The notes under the pieces are model-generated. The model saw only the letters and a program-made list of their open reading frames with translations, did not search any database and had not been told where the DNA came from. A DNA stretch of 15,770 bases from Lentisphaeria bacterium (lineage in GTDB: Bacteria > Verrucomicrobiota > Lentisphaeria > Oligosphaerales > Oligosphaeraceae). Location: the NCBI GenBank assembly GCA_016302725.1, contig JAEDNB010000026.1, positions 1 through 15,770 of the forward strand, given 5' to 3'. Position numbers and translations under genes: made by a program. Positions 1 through 7,219 of this stretch are shown one piece after another (the first letter of the stretch is position 1; each line of letters opens with the position of its first letter).

Positions 1-1325
1 CCGTGGTCTATGCCTCCGGACGGGACGGCTGGTCCGTGGACAACCTGGATGACGAACGGAAGGACCTGACGGCCCTCTGCGAGCATATTGTCAAGGACAT
101 CCCCGCCCCCAAGGGCTCCCCTGACGGCCCCCTCCAGGTGCTGATTTCCACCCTGGACTACTCCCCCTACCTGGGGCGCATCGGAATCGGCAAAATCACC
201 AGCGGGAAGATGGACATCAACCAGGCCACGGTGGTGGCCATGCGGGACGGCTCCCTCAAGCCCGCCCGCATCACCCAGATTTTCCGCTTCGAGTCCAACA
301 AGAAATACCAGGTCAACGAGGCCTCCTGCGGGGACATCGTGGGCATTGCAGGCATGAACGATGTCACGGTGGGGTGCACCTACACTTCCCCGGAGAATCC
401 CATTCCCCTGCCGCCCATGCCCATCGACCCGCCCACCATCTCCATGAATTTCCTGCCCAACGGCTCTCCCTTCTCAGGGCAGGAGGGCACCTTTGTCACC
501 AGCAGCCATCTGGAGGAGCGCCTCCGCCGGGAGACCATGTCGGACGTGGCGCTTCAGGTGGTGCCCCTGGGGGTGGGGCAGGGCTTCACCGTGTCGGGGC
601 GGGGCGAACTCCACCTTTCCGTGCTTATCGAGCAGATGCGCCGGGAGGGCTACGAGATGGAGTGCACCCGCCCTGTGGTGATTTTCCAGACGGGCCCCAA
701 CGGGGAGAAGCTGGAGCCCTTCGAGGAGTTGACGGTGGACGTGGACCAGAACTACGTGGGCCCGGTGATGGAGAAGCTGGGGTTGCGGAAGGGGCGCATC
801 CAGTCCATGGAGACGGAGAATGGGATGGCCCGCATTGTCTACCTGATTCCCACCCGGGGGCTTCTGGGCTACCGTTCCGAGTTCATGACGGACACAAAGG
901 GGCTGGGGGTGATGAACTACCTCTTCAGCGGATACGAACCCTATGCGGGGGACATTGTCTACCGGCAGCACGGCGCCATGGTCTCCATGTGCGCCTGCGA
1001 GACCGTCCCCTATGCCCTCTTCAATCTCCAGGAGCGGGGGCGCCTCTTCCTGGGGCCCAATGTGAAGATCTACGCCGGCGAGATCATCGGGGAGAATGCC
1101 CGGGAGGGGGACATGCTGGTGAATCCCGGCAAGGCCAAGAAATTGACCAATGTGCGGGCGGCGGGGTCGGACGAGAACATCATCCTGACGCCGCCTGTGC
1201 AGATGAGCCTGGAGGATTGCATCAGCTTCATCAACGACGACGAGTTGATGGAGGTGACTCCCAAGAGCATCCGCCTGCGGAAGAAGGCCCTGAAGAAGTG
1301 GGGCTGGAGCGGGGGAGACAACTGA
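1..1325 (+). CDS. typA: TypA/BipA ribosome-associated translational GTPase (5' truncated)
   Basis: C-terminal ~440 residues of TypA (BipA), an EF-G-like GTPase that binds the 70S ribosome and supports ribosome assembly and growth under stress. The gene enters from the left edge (frame 3), so the start codon and the G-domain nucleotide motifs are outside the window. In order I see the end of the G domain (YASGRDGW), the beta-barrel domain II (about fragment residues 40-130), the EF-G domain III-like motif SGRGELHLSVLIEQ, the domain V region with TRGLLGYRSEF, and the TypA-specific C-terminal domain with ETVPYALFNLQERG, KKLTNVRAAGSDEN and DELMEVTPKSIRLRKK. TypA is usually about 600 residues, so roughly a quarter is missing. 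It ends with TGA, 13 bp before the glycosyltransferase ATG. Identification is firm because the C-terminal motifs separate TypA from EF-G and LepA. Confidence 0.97.
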   Translation, partial: VVYASGRDGWSVDNLDDERKDLTALCEHIVKDIPAPKGSPDGPLQVLISTLDYSPYLGRIGIGKITSGKMDINQATVVAMRDGSLKPARITQIFRFESNKKYQVNEASCGDIVGIAGMNDVTVGCTYTSPENPIPLPPMPIDPPTISMNFLPNGSPFSGQEGTFVTSSHLEERLRRETMSDVALQVVPLGVGQGFTVSGRGELHLSVLIEQMRREGYEMECTRPVVIFQTGPNGEKLEPFEELTVDVDQNYVGPVMEKLGLRKGRIQSMETENGMARIVYLIPTRGLLGYRSEFMTDTKGLGVMNYLFSGYEPYAGDIVYRQHGAMVSMCACETVPYALFNLQERGRLFLGPNVKIYAGEIIGENAREGDMLVNPGKAKKLTNVRAAGSDENIILTPPVQMSLEDCISFINDDELMEVTPKSIRLRKKALKKWGWSGGDN

Positions 1326-1338
1326 AGGCCGGAAGGAG

Positions 1339-2187
1339 ATGGCGGCGGGGAGCGCGGCATCCCAGGTGCCCCGTGTGGGGGTGGTGGTGGTAAGCTACCG
1401 TTCCCCGGAACGCACTTGCGCCTTCGTGGGGGGGCAGCTCCCCCGCCTCCCCTTTCCCTGGGTGGCCTGTGTCGTGGAGGTGGCCTCGCGCCCGGAGAGC
1501 CGGGCCGCCCTGGAGGCGGGCCTTCCCAAGGGGACGGTGCTGCTCTCCTCTCCGGAGAACCTGGGGTATTCCCGGGGGAACAACCTGGGGGCGGGGGAAC
1601 TGCGCCGCCGCTTCCCTTCCCTGGAATATCTCCTCATCGCCAATGACGACGTGGAGATTCCCGGCGACAGCGGCCTGGAGGCCCTCTGGCAGGAGATGGA
1701 GGCCCACCCCGAATGGGGTGTCGCCGGCCCGGATGTGCGGGGGCTGGACGGGGCGCCCCAGTCCCCCTGGGATACCTCCGCCGACCTGGGGGACGAATGC
1801 TCCCTCGCATTTCCCGCAAAGGCCACCCCCTTTGGGGGGGCGCCCCGGGAGTGCTACGGCGTGCGGGGATGCTTCCTCCTGGTGCGGGCCTCCGCCTTCT
1901 TCCAGGCGGGGGGCTTTGATGAAGGGTATTTCCTCTTCTTCGAGGAGCCGGCGCTGGGGGAACGCCTCCGCCACCTGGGATTCCAGACAAGGTACCTCCC
2001 CCAGGCACGGGTGCTCCACCAGGGAAGCGCCACCATCCGTAAGGCGCTCTCCTCCTGGAGGATATATCTCCTATACCGGAAAAGTTTCCTCCTTACCGCC
2101 CGAAAATACTGGGGATGGGGGAGGTTCCGGCGGTTCACCTGGCCCCTGCGCCACCTGGCACGCCGACTCCTGGGGCTGCCGGGATGA
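1339..2187 (+). CDS. Family 2 glycosyltransferase (rhamnosyltransferase-like)
   Basis: A 282-residue GT-A fold glycosyltransferase, probably cytoplasmic or membrane-associated, moving a sugar from a nucleotide donor to a cell-surface glycan. Visible GT2 marks are the opening strand VGVVVVSYRSPE (residues 13-24), NLGYSRGNNLG (74-84), the metal-binding DxD-type motif in LLIANDDVEIP (98-108), GVRGCFLLVRASAF (174-187), the acceptor-side FDEGYFLFFEE stretch (193-203) and VLHQGSAT (225-232). There is no clear membrane helix. Donor and acceptor cannot be told. The purine-rich GGAAGGAG directly abuts the ATG at 1339, which leaves no normal spacing; an in-frame GTG at 1366, just before the first conserved strand, is an alternative start. 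It may be co-transcribed with typA, but I infer no functional link. Confidence 0.85.
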   Translation: MAAGSAASQVPRVGVVVVSYRSPERTCAFVGGQLPRLPFPWVACVVEVASRPESRAALEAGLPKGTVLLSSPENLGYSRGNNLGAGELRRRFPSLEYLLIANDDVEIPGDSGLEALWQEMEAHPEWGVAGPDVRGLDGAPQSPWDTSADLGDECSLAFPAKATPFGGAPRECYGVRGCFLLVRASAFFQAGGFDEGYFLFFEEPALGERLRHLGFQTRYLPQARVLHQGSATIRKALSSWRIYLLYRKSFLLTARKYWGWGRFRRFTWPLRHLARRLLGLPG

Positions 2188-2484
2188 CCCCGCCGCCAAC
2201 TCCATGGGGAAGCCGCCGCTGGACAGCCAGGGAAGCCGCGCCGTCCATGGCGGGGCGGAAGGCAGGGCTCTCCGCGCGCCACTTCCCAGAACGGGCGCCG
2301 GGGGCGGGCGCGCCTGCTTTTCCCCCTTTTCCTGTGCTTTCCTTCCCCATCCTTGCCTTCCCTGCGGGTGGGGGGTGGAGGGGCAGGGCTATATTATGCG
2401 GCCTCTCGGAGAGGAAGGGAGGAGTGCCGTGTTTGCACTGTCACTGCATCGGGCCGCGCCAGGCGGCGGGAGAGTCCCCTCACC
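2188..2484. other. Intergenic gap between glycosyltransferase and smpB
   Basis: About 297 bp without a credible gene. The first half is GC-rich and holds a terminator-like hairpin (listed separately). An AT-rich patch at 2390-2397 (TATATTAT) stands out from its surroundings and could be a -10 box for smpB-queA, but I find no -35 at the right distance. No tmRNA-like sequence was recognised beside smpB. Confidence 0.5.
2292..2321 (+). terminator. Possible intrinsic terminator after the typA-glycosyltransferase unit
   Basis: CGGGCGC (2292-2298) pairs with GCGCCTG (2310-2316) to give seven pairs including one G-U, with an 11-nt G-rich loop. The stem is followed by CTTTT, then CCCCC and another TTTT. 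The U-tract is short and interrupted, so termination may be partial. Confidence 0.4.
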
Positions 2485-2940
2485 ATGAAGAATATCTGCC
2501 AGAACAAGCGTGCGTTCCATGACTACCAGGTATTGGAGAAACTCCAGGCCGGCATTGCCTTGACGGGGACGGAGGTGAAATCCTGCCGGGGGGGCGGCAT
2601 GTCCCTGGCCCAGTCCTACGTGGCCATCGACCAGCGGGGCAGCGCCCAGCTGATCGGCTGCAACATCGCCCCCTACGCCATGGGCAGCTACAACAACCAC
2701 CCCCCCCTGCGCCAGAGGCAGTTGCTGCTGCACAAGAAGGAACTGCGCAAGCTGAAGCGCGCCACCGAGGCGAAGGGGCTGACCATCATCCCCCTGGAAG
2801 CCTATTTCAACCCCCGGGGGCGTGTCAAGGTGGACATTGGGGTCTGCCGGGGAAAGAACCTCCACGACAAGCGGGAGGCCATGAAGGAGCAGATGGACCG
2901 CCGGGAGGCGGAGCGCGCCGTGAAAGGCGTCCGGGAGTAG
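2485..2940 (+). CDS. smpB: SsrA (tmRNA)-binding protein SmpB
   Basis: SmpB, 151 residues, binds tmRNA and brings it to stalled ribosomes for trans-translation. The family signature is plain: an early HDY (residues 12-14), AGIALTGTEVKSCRGG (22-37), LAQSYVAI (41-48), then the variant CNIAPYAMGSYNNHPPLRQR (59-78), LLLHKKELRKL (80-90), KGLTIIPLEAYFNPRGRVKVDIGVCRGK (97-124) and a basic tail starting LHDKREAMKEQ, which is typically disordered and enters the decoding site. The reading frame stays open upstream, but the family N-terminus matches MKNICQNKRAFHDY, so I chose the ATG at 2485, with GGGAGAG at 2468-2474 as ribosome-binding site. Length is close to the family norm of about 150-160. queA follows after 27 bp, so the two probably form one unit. 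Confidence 0.97.
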   Translation: MKNICQNKRAFHDYQVLEKLQAGIALTGTEVKSCRGGGMSLAQSYVAIDQRGSAQLIGCNIAPYAMGSYNNHPPLRQRQLLLHKKELRKLKRATEAKGLTIIPLEAYFNPRGRVKVDIGVCRGKNLHDKREAMKEQMDRREAERAVKGVRE

Positions 2941-2967
2941 GGCGTCCGGAGAAGAGGCGAAGAGACG

Positions 2968-4023
2968 ATGCTGGTTTCCGATTTTGACTTTGACTTGCCT
3001 GCGGAACTCATTGCGCAGCGTCCCCTGGCGGACCGCGCCGCCGCGAAGATGCTGGTGATGGAGAGGGAGACGGGGCGCCGGCTTTCCTCCGATTTCCACC
3101 ATTTCGCGGACTATCTCCGCCCGGGGGACTGCCTGGTGCTCAACGACACCCGGGTGATTCCCGCCCGCCTGTGGGGGCATCGTCCCGAGACCCTGGGGCG
3201 CGTGCAGGTTTTCATGCTGGAGAGCCGGGGAGGGCGGCGCTGGCAGGCCTTTTTGAAGCCGGGGCGTCGTCTGCGCCCAGGGGCGCGGGTGCTCCTGGAG
3301 GGGGATGGGAGCGGGCTGACCGTGGTGGAGAAGGCGCCTGACGGGGCGTGCCTTGTGGAGTTCGACAAGGAGGATGTGCTGGGGATTTTGGAGCGCTTCG
3401 GGAAGACGCCCCTCCCCCCCTATATCAACCGCGAGGCGGAGGAGTCGGACAAGGCGGACTACCAGACTGTCTACGCGGTGCATCCCGGCAGTGTGGCCTG
3501 CCCCACGGCGGGGCTTCACCTGACGCCGGAGATTCTCGGGGAACTGGAGGGGAAGGGGGTGTCCCTGGCCAGGGTGACCCTCCACGTGGGGGCGGGAACC
3601 TTCCGTCCCGTGGAGAGCCGCACCATCGAGGAGCACGTGATGCACGAGGAGCGGTATTTCCTGCCTCCCGAGGCCGCCAGCACAATCAACGAGACCCATG
3701 CAAGGGGCGGCAAGGTCTTCTGCATGGGGACCACCTCCGTACGCACCCTGGAAACCTGCGCCGACGGGGAGACGGGCAGGGTGGTCCCCGGGACGGGACG
3801 CACCAGCATCTTCCTCTATCCCCCGCGAAAACTCCAGGTCACCGACGGGCTGCTGACCAATTTCCACCTTCCCCAGTCCACCCTCCTCATGCTGGTGTGC
3901 TGCCTGGCCCCGCACCACCAGGTCATGGACGCCTATCGCCAGGCCGTCCAGGAAAAATACCGCTTCTTCAGCTACGGAGACTGCATGCTCCTCCTGCCCC
4001 CCGGACGCACCCTGCGCCCATGA
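2968..4023 (+). CDS. queA: tRNA preQ1(34) S-adenosylmethionine ribosyltransferase-isomerase QueA
   Basis: QueA, 351 residues, transfers and isomerises the ribosyl part of S-adenosylmethionine onto preQ1 at tRNA position 34, giving epoxyqueuosine in the queuosine pathway. Visible family marks are DFDFDLPAELIAQRPL (5-20), LNDTRVIPARLWG (58-70), LPPYINRE (149-156), the conserved block YAVHPGSVACPTAGLHLT (169-186), LHVGAGTFRPVE (205-216), GTTSVRTLE (254-262), LLTNFHLPQSTLLMLV (295-310) and the C-terminal YRFFSYGDCMLLLP (331-344). All are in the expected order and the length is normal. The ATG at 2968 is preceded by GAGGCGAAGAG, a modest ribosome-binding site. The tRNA-guanine transglycosylase gene, often its neighbour, is not in this window. 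Identification is secure. Confidence 0.97.
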   Translation: MLVSDFDFDLPAELIAQRPLADRAAAKMLVMERETGRRLSSDFHHFADYLRPGDCLVLNDTRVIPARLWGHRPETLGRVQVFMLESRGGRRWQAFLKPGRRLRPGARVLLEGDGSGLTVVEKAPDGACLVEFDKEDVLGILERFGKTPLPPYINREAEESDKADYQTVYAVHPGSVACPTAGLHLTPEILGELEGKGVSLARVTLHVGAGTFRPVESRTIEEHVMHEERYFLPPEAASTINETHARGGKVFCMGTTSVRTLETCADGETGRVVPGTGRTSIFLYPPRKLQVTDGLLTNFHLPQSTLLMLVCCLAPHHQVMDAYRQAVQEKYRFFSYGDCMLLLPPGRTLRP

Positions 4024-4219
4024 CGGCAACAAAGCCGCCGCCCGCAAGGGGAAAAGGGGCGCCGGGAAGAGCCCCCGACGGGGCACACGCCTTCCCCCCA
4101 GGCATCGGCGGGAAAATGGGCCTTATAGTAAGCCACGTTCCGCCCACAGGCCATCCGAAAATGGCCCGCCGGGTGTTTCATTGATAGCATAACTTTTTGA
4201 AATCCAACATCTTACAACT
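4024..4219 (+). promoter_or_regulatory. dapA upstream region with AT-rich island and small hairpin
   Basis: A 196-bp gap. TATAGT at 4124-4129 matches five of six bases of a -10 box, but I see no -35 at proper spacing. Downstream, GGCCAT (4149-4154) and ATGGCC (4161-4166) form a perfect six-pair hairpin with loop CCGAAA. From about 4178 to 4219 the sequence becomes AT-rich, unlike its surroundings. It includes TTGATA (4181-4186) and ends at the dapA ATG without any Shine-Dalgarno sequence. Which part is the promoter is uncertain. Confidence 0.4.
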
Positions 4220-5092
4220 ATGATTCTCCAGGGTTGCTATACTGCGCTTGTCACCCCTTTCCGCCATGGCCAGGTGGACTATCCCGCCCTGGCGGCCTTG
4301 GTGGAGCGCCAGGTTTCCGCCGGTGTGGCGGGGGTCATTCCCGTGGGGACCACGGGGGAATCCCCCACCCTTTCGGTGGAGGAGCACTTGGAGGTCATCC
4401 GCTTTGTGGCGGAGAAGGTGGCCCGTCGCTGCCAGGTCATTGCGGGGACGGGGGCCAATTCCACGGAGGAGGCCATCCGCCTCACCCGGGAGATGGAGGG
4501 GCTGGCGGTGGACGCCACTCTCCAGGTGACCCCCTACTACAACAAGCCCTCCGCAGAGGGGCTCTACCGTCATTTCTCGGCGGTGGCCGAATGCAGCCCC
4601 CTTCCCATCGTCCTCTACAATGTGCCCGGGCGCACGGGGAAGGAGATTCCCCTGGAGGTGGTGGCGCGCCTGGCCTCCCATCCCCAGGTGGTGGCCATCA
4701 AGGAGGCTGCGGGCAGCGTGGAGCGGGTGAACGCCATCGGGCGCCTGTGCGACCTGACGGTGCTTTCCGGGGATGACAGCCTGGCGCTGCCCATGATGTC
4801 GGTGGGGGCGAAAGGGGTCATCAGCGTCCTGTCCAACGTGGCCCCCGAGCCCTATGTGGAGATGTGCCGCCTGGCGCTGGAGGGGGATTTCCGGCGCGCC
4901 CAGGCCATCCACCGCCGCTACTATCCCCTGGCCCACGACCTCTTCCTGGAGGCCAACCCCATTCCCGTGAAGGCCGCCATGGCGGACATGGGGCTCATGG
5001 CGGAGGAGTACCGTCTGCCCCTTTGCGAGATGGGGGCGGCCAACCGGGAGACCCTCCGCAAGACCCTCCGCTCCCTGGGGCTGCTTCCTTGA
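4220..5092 (+). CDS. dapA: 4-hydroxy-tetrahydrodipicolinate synthase DapA
   Basis: DapA, 290 residues, condenses pyruvate with aspartate semialdehyde, the committed step to meso-diaminopimelate and lysine, in the cytoplasm. The residues fall at the same numbers as in the E. coli enzyme: GTTGESPTL with Thr44 and Thr45, Tyr107 in VTPYYNKP, Tyr133 in VLYNVPGR, Arg138, and the Schiff-base lysine Lys161 in VVAIKEAAGS. These favour true DapA over the related N-acetylneuraminate lyase or other aldolases of the family. The start ATG at 4220 gives the standard N-terminus (GCYTALVTPF) but has no Shine-Dalgarno sequence, only an AT-rich leader. yceD begins 16 bp after the stop, so dapA probably leads a yceD-rpmF-plsX transcript. 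Function is secure; the mode of translation initiation is an open question. Confidence 0.96.
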   Translation: MILQGCYTALVTPFRHGQVDYPALAALVERQVSAGVAGVIPVGTTGESPTLSVEEHLEVIRFVAEKVARRCQVIAGTGANSTEEAIRLTREMEGLAVDATLQVTPYYNKPSAEGLYRHFSAVAECSPLPIVLYNVPGRTGKEIPLEVVARLASHPQVVAIKEAAGSVERVNAIGRLCDLTVLSGDDSLALPMMSVGAKGVISVLSNVAPEPYVEMCRLALEGDFRRAQAIHRRYYPLAHDLFLEANPIPVKAAMADMGLMAEEYRLPLCEMGAANRETLRKTLRSLGLLP

Positions 5093-5108
5093 CAGGAGAA
5101 ATGCCAGG

Positions 5109-5633
5109 ATGGGCGAATTTTCCCACAAGCCGGTGCGCGGAATCCAGTTCGACCTGGTGGACCTGCCCTCCCGGGGGGAGACCCTCTCGGGAAGTGTCCC
5201 CCCGGGGGAGCTGGGGCTTGAGGACGAGGCGCGCCTCCGATACCTGTCTCCCGTGGACTACCGCCTCCACCTGGAGGCGGTGAACGGGGGCAGGGACCTG
5301 CTGGTGCGGGGAAGCCTTTCCCTGCAGGTGGAGGCCGTCTGCGACCGGTGCGAGGGTGCCTTCCCCTTGGCCCTGTCCACCGAGGAGGTGTGCCACGAGG
5401 TGAAGAATGCCTTCGGCACCACGGTTGACCTTTCAGATGAACTTCGAGAGGATATATTAATGTCTTTTCCCCACCGCTTCCTTTGCCGGGAGGATTGTGC
5501 CGGGCTCTGTCCCCGGTGTGGCGCGAACCTGAACAAGGGGGCGTGCGGATGCCCGGAGGAAGAGGGCGGCGAGGACGGCGAGGACCCCTGGGCTTCCCTG
5601 AAGGGGCTTCCCCCCTCCCCCGGGGAGGGGTGA
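5109..5633 (+). CDS. yceD: YceD-family (DUF177) protein upstream of rpmF
   Basis: A 174-residue YceD/DUF177 protein. The family is linked to 23S rRNA metabolism and is almost always encoded just before rpmF; its biochemical role is not well defined. Seen here: an N-terminal domain of mixed strands, the CDRC pair (Cys78, Cys81) in VEAVCDRCEGAF, and a C-terminal CREDCAGLCPRCGANLN block (Cys126, 130, 134, 137) followed by CGC (146-148). This pattern is typical of the family and suggests metal, probably zinc, binding. The C-terminal 25 residues are acidic and then Pro/Gly-rich. I chose the ATG at 5109 with AGGAG at 5094-5098; an ATG at 5101 is in another frame. The stop is 107 bp before rpmF. Confidence 0.9.
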   Translation: MGEFSHKPVRGIQFDLVDLPSRGETLSGSVPPGELGLEDEARLRYLSPVDYRLHLEAVNGGRDLLVRGSLSLQVEAVCDRCEGAFPLALSTEEVCHEVKNAFGTTVDLSDELREDILMSFPHRFLCREDCAGLCPRCGANLNKGACGCPEEEGGEDGEDPWASLKGLPPSPGEG

Positions 5634-5636
5634 GGC

Positions 5637-5652
5637 CGGGCGCTTTCGCCCG
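5637..5652 (+). other. Small GC-rich hairpin between yceD and rpmF
   Basis: CGGGCG (5637-5642) and CGCCCG (5647-5652) form a perfect six-pair stem with loop CTTT, four bases after the yceD stop codon. No U-tract follows at once; a T-rich stretch begins only at about 5675. It may be a processing or pausing site rather than a full terminator. The rest of the 107-bp gap (5675-5740) is AT-rich and could hold an rpmF promoter, but I find no convincing -35/-10 pair. Confidence 0.35.
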
Positions 5653-5740
5653 CCCGCCTGCCGCCGCAGGAAGATTTTTGCTTTTCTTCATTCCCTTGTC
5701 ATTACCCACAACGTAGAAACATTTAGGAGTTTAAGGAACC

Positions 5741-5932
5741 ATGGCTGTTCAGCAGTGCAAGAAATCCAAGATGCGTGTTCGCCAGCGCAAGGCCCAGATC
5801 CGGTATCGCGGGCTGGAGCCCCACACCTGCACCAACTGCGGTGCCGCCTGCCTGCCCCATCGCGCCTGCACCAACTGCGGCTTCTACAATGGCAAGCAGG
5901 TCCTTCAGGTGAAGGAAAAGGCCGAGGCATAG
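5741..5932 (+). CDS. rpmF: Large-subunit ribosomal protein bL32, zinc-binding type
   Basis: bL32, 63 residues, a component of the 50S subunit. It starts MAVQQCKKSKMRVRQRK, a basic variant of the common MAVPKRKTSK opening, and carries the zinc ribbon CTNCGAACLPHRACTNCG with Cys30, Cys33, Cys43 and Cys46, then GFYNGKQV. The four cysteines mark the zinc-dependent form rather than the cysteine-free paralogue some bacteria induce in zinc shortage. Cys6 and Cys37 are extra cysteines not needed for the ribbon. Translation signals are AGGAG at 5725-5729 and AAGGA at 5733-5737 before the ATG. A 13-nt leader segment is shared with acpP (see findings). It sits in the conserved yceD-rpmF-plsX order. Confidence 0.96.
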   Translation: MAVQQCKKSKMRVRQRKAQIRYRGLEPHTCTNCGAACLPHRACTNCGFYNGKQVLQVKEKAEA

Positions 5933-5973
5933 CTTTCGAGACCATGACGAGCCGGTAGGCTCCCCCTGGAACA

Positions 5974-7011
5974 ATGTCCGAGTCAAGGGTTGTCATAGCC
6001 GTGGATATGATGGGGGGGGACCACGCGCCGTCTGCTATGCTGGATGGGGTCGCCGAGGCGCTGGGGCGTTTCGGCGACGCCTATGGATACCTCCTTGCGG
6101 GTCCCCGGGAGGAGGTGGCCCGGGGGCTTGTGGAGCGGAAGGTGGATCCTTCCGACCCGCGCCTGGAACTCGTGGAGGCCCCGCAGTCCGTGGGGATGGA
6201 CGAGCATCCGGTGAAGGCCATCCGGGAAAAGCCCCGCAGTTCGATTGTCGTCGCCATGGACATGGTGAAGGCGGGTCGGGCCGGCGGGGTTTTCAGTGCC
6301 GGGAACACGGGGGCTGCCGTAGGGGCGGCGTTTTTGAAGTGGCGGATGCTGGAGGGGTTGTCCCGTCCGGGCATTGCCACGGTGCTGCCTGGCGAGAAGG
6401 GTCCCTGGGTCTTGATGGATTCCGGGGCCACGGTGGACTGCACTCCCATGATGCTTGCCCACTTTGCGGTGATGGGGGATTTGTATGCCCGCCAGGCGCT
6501 GGGGCTCTCCGCCCCCCGTGTGGGGCTTTTGAGCAATGGGACGGAGGAGGGCAAGGGCAACCGCCAGGTGCAGGAGGCCTATTCCCTCATCCAGCGGATT
6601 CCGGGGATTCATTTCCTGGGGAATGTGGAGGGGCATGACCTCTTCCGCGGAAAAGTGGACGTAGTGGTCTGCGATGGCTTTGTGGGCAACATTGTCCTGA
6701 AGACCAGCGAGCAGCTGTCCAAGTCCCTCTCCGGGATGATCCGGGAGTCTGTGATGCAGCGCTTTTTCTGGAAGATGGGCGCCCTTCTCTGCAAGGGTGC
6801 GTTCCGGGAGGTGAAGCGGCGCACGGATGCCAGCGAGGTGGGGGGCGCCCCCCTGCTGGGGGTCAAGGGCTGCTGTGTGATTGGACACGGAAATTTCCAG
6901 GGGCACGGGGTGGCCAACGGCATTCGCGCCGTGGGCGAACTGATTCGCACCAGGATGAATGAGCGGATCGTGGAAGCGGTCCATCAATACGCATTGGACT
7001 CCCTGAACTGA
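5974..7011 (+). CDS. plsX: Phosphate acyltransferase PlsX (acyl-ACP:phosphate)
   Basis: PlsX, 345 residues, a peripheral membrane enzyme making acyl-phosphate from acyl-ACP; PlsY then uses it to acylate glycerol-3-phosphate in phospholipid synthesis. Family motifs: VVIAVDMMGGDHAPS (6-20), the SAGNTGA loop (108-114), PWVLMDSGATVDC (144-156), LLSNGTEEGKGN (185-196), CDGFVGNIVLKTSE (233-246) and GCCVIGHG near residue 298. Length is normal. The ATG at 5974 has only a weak TGGA as Shine-Dalgarno, so translation may depend on coupling to rpmF, 41 bp upstream. Third codon positions lean strongly to G and T, unlike fabG downstream. A strong intrinsic terminator begins 20 bp after the stop. The usual next gene, fabH, is absent. 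Confidence 0.97.
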   Translation: MSESRVVIAVDMMGGDHAPSAMLDGVAEALGRFGDAYGYLLAGPREEVARGLVERKVDPSDPRLELVEAPQSVGMDEHPVKAIREKPRSSIVVAMDMVKAGRAGGVFSAGNTGAAVGAAFLKWRMLEGLSRPGIATVLPGEKGPWVLMDSGATVDCTPMMLAHFAVMGDLYARQALGLSAPRVGLLSNGTEEGKGNRQVQEAYSLIQRIPGIHFLGNVEGHDLFRGKVDVVVCDGFVGNIVLKTSEQLSKSLSGMIRESVMQRFFWKMGALLCKGAFREVKRRTDASEVGGAPLLGVKGCCVIGHGNFQGHGVANGIRAVGELIRTRMNERIVEAVHQYALDSLN

Positions 7012-7031
7012 CGGGGAGGCCGGAAAACGCG

Positions 7032-7084
7032 GGGGCGCACTCCCTTTCGGCGGCTTTTGCTGCAGGGGGGCGCCTCTTTTTTTT
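7032..7084 (+). terminator. Intrinsic terminator after plsX
   Basis: GGGGCGC (7032-7038) pairs with GCGCCTC up to 7076 (one G-U). After an A-G mismatch at 7039/7069 the stem continues with CTCC (7040-7043) against GGGG (7065-7068). The loop contains its own five-pair hairpin GCGGC-TTTT-GCTGC (7050-7063). Eight Ts follow directly (7077-7084). This is the best terminator in the window, and it implies that plsX ends a transcript or that read-through into fabD is limited. Confidence 0.8.
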
Positions 7085-7162
7085 GTCTTTTCCCCGTCCC
7101 CATTCCCGTCCAGGGCCGTCCCTCTCCCGTTCCGGGAAGGAGGCGTGTCCCATGGGCGGGGC

Positions 7163-7192
7163 GTGCGCCGGCGGGCGGGGCGCACCGTTTTT
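7163..7192 (+). terminator. Second terminator-like hairpin, just upstream of fabD
   Basis: GTGCGCC (7163-7169) and GGCGCAC (7179-7185) form a perfect seven-pair stem with a nine-base GC loop, followed by CG and five Ts (7188-7192). It ends 27 bases before the fabD ATG and lies about 80 bases beyond the plsX terminator. It could be a tandem back-up terminator or an attenuator controlling fabD-fabG. Confidence 0.5.
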
Positions 7193-7219
7193 CAAGAGGA
7201 TTTTCAGGAGAGGATTGGC

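Noticed and set aside
2353..2484. In-frame upstream extension of smpB by 44 codons
   Set aside because: SmpB homologues begin at the MKNICQNK position and the extra residues are Gly/Arg-rich without similarity to the family.
2389..4086. A 565-codon minus-strand open frame over smpB and queA
   Set aside because: Shadow of two well-identified genes with no recognisable domain.
4024..4219. Lysine riboswitch before dapA
   Set aside because: I see none of the conserved helices, and the region is short and broken by an AT-rich island right up to the start codon.
5990..6000. TTGTCATAGCC in plsX identical to part of the acpP leader (9044-9054)
   Set aside because: In plsX it encodes the conserved strand VVIAV, so an 11-base match is most likely chance.
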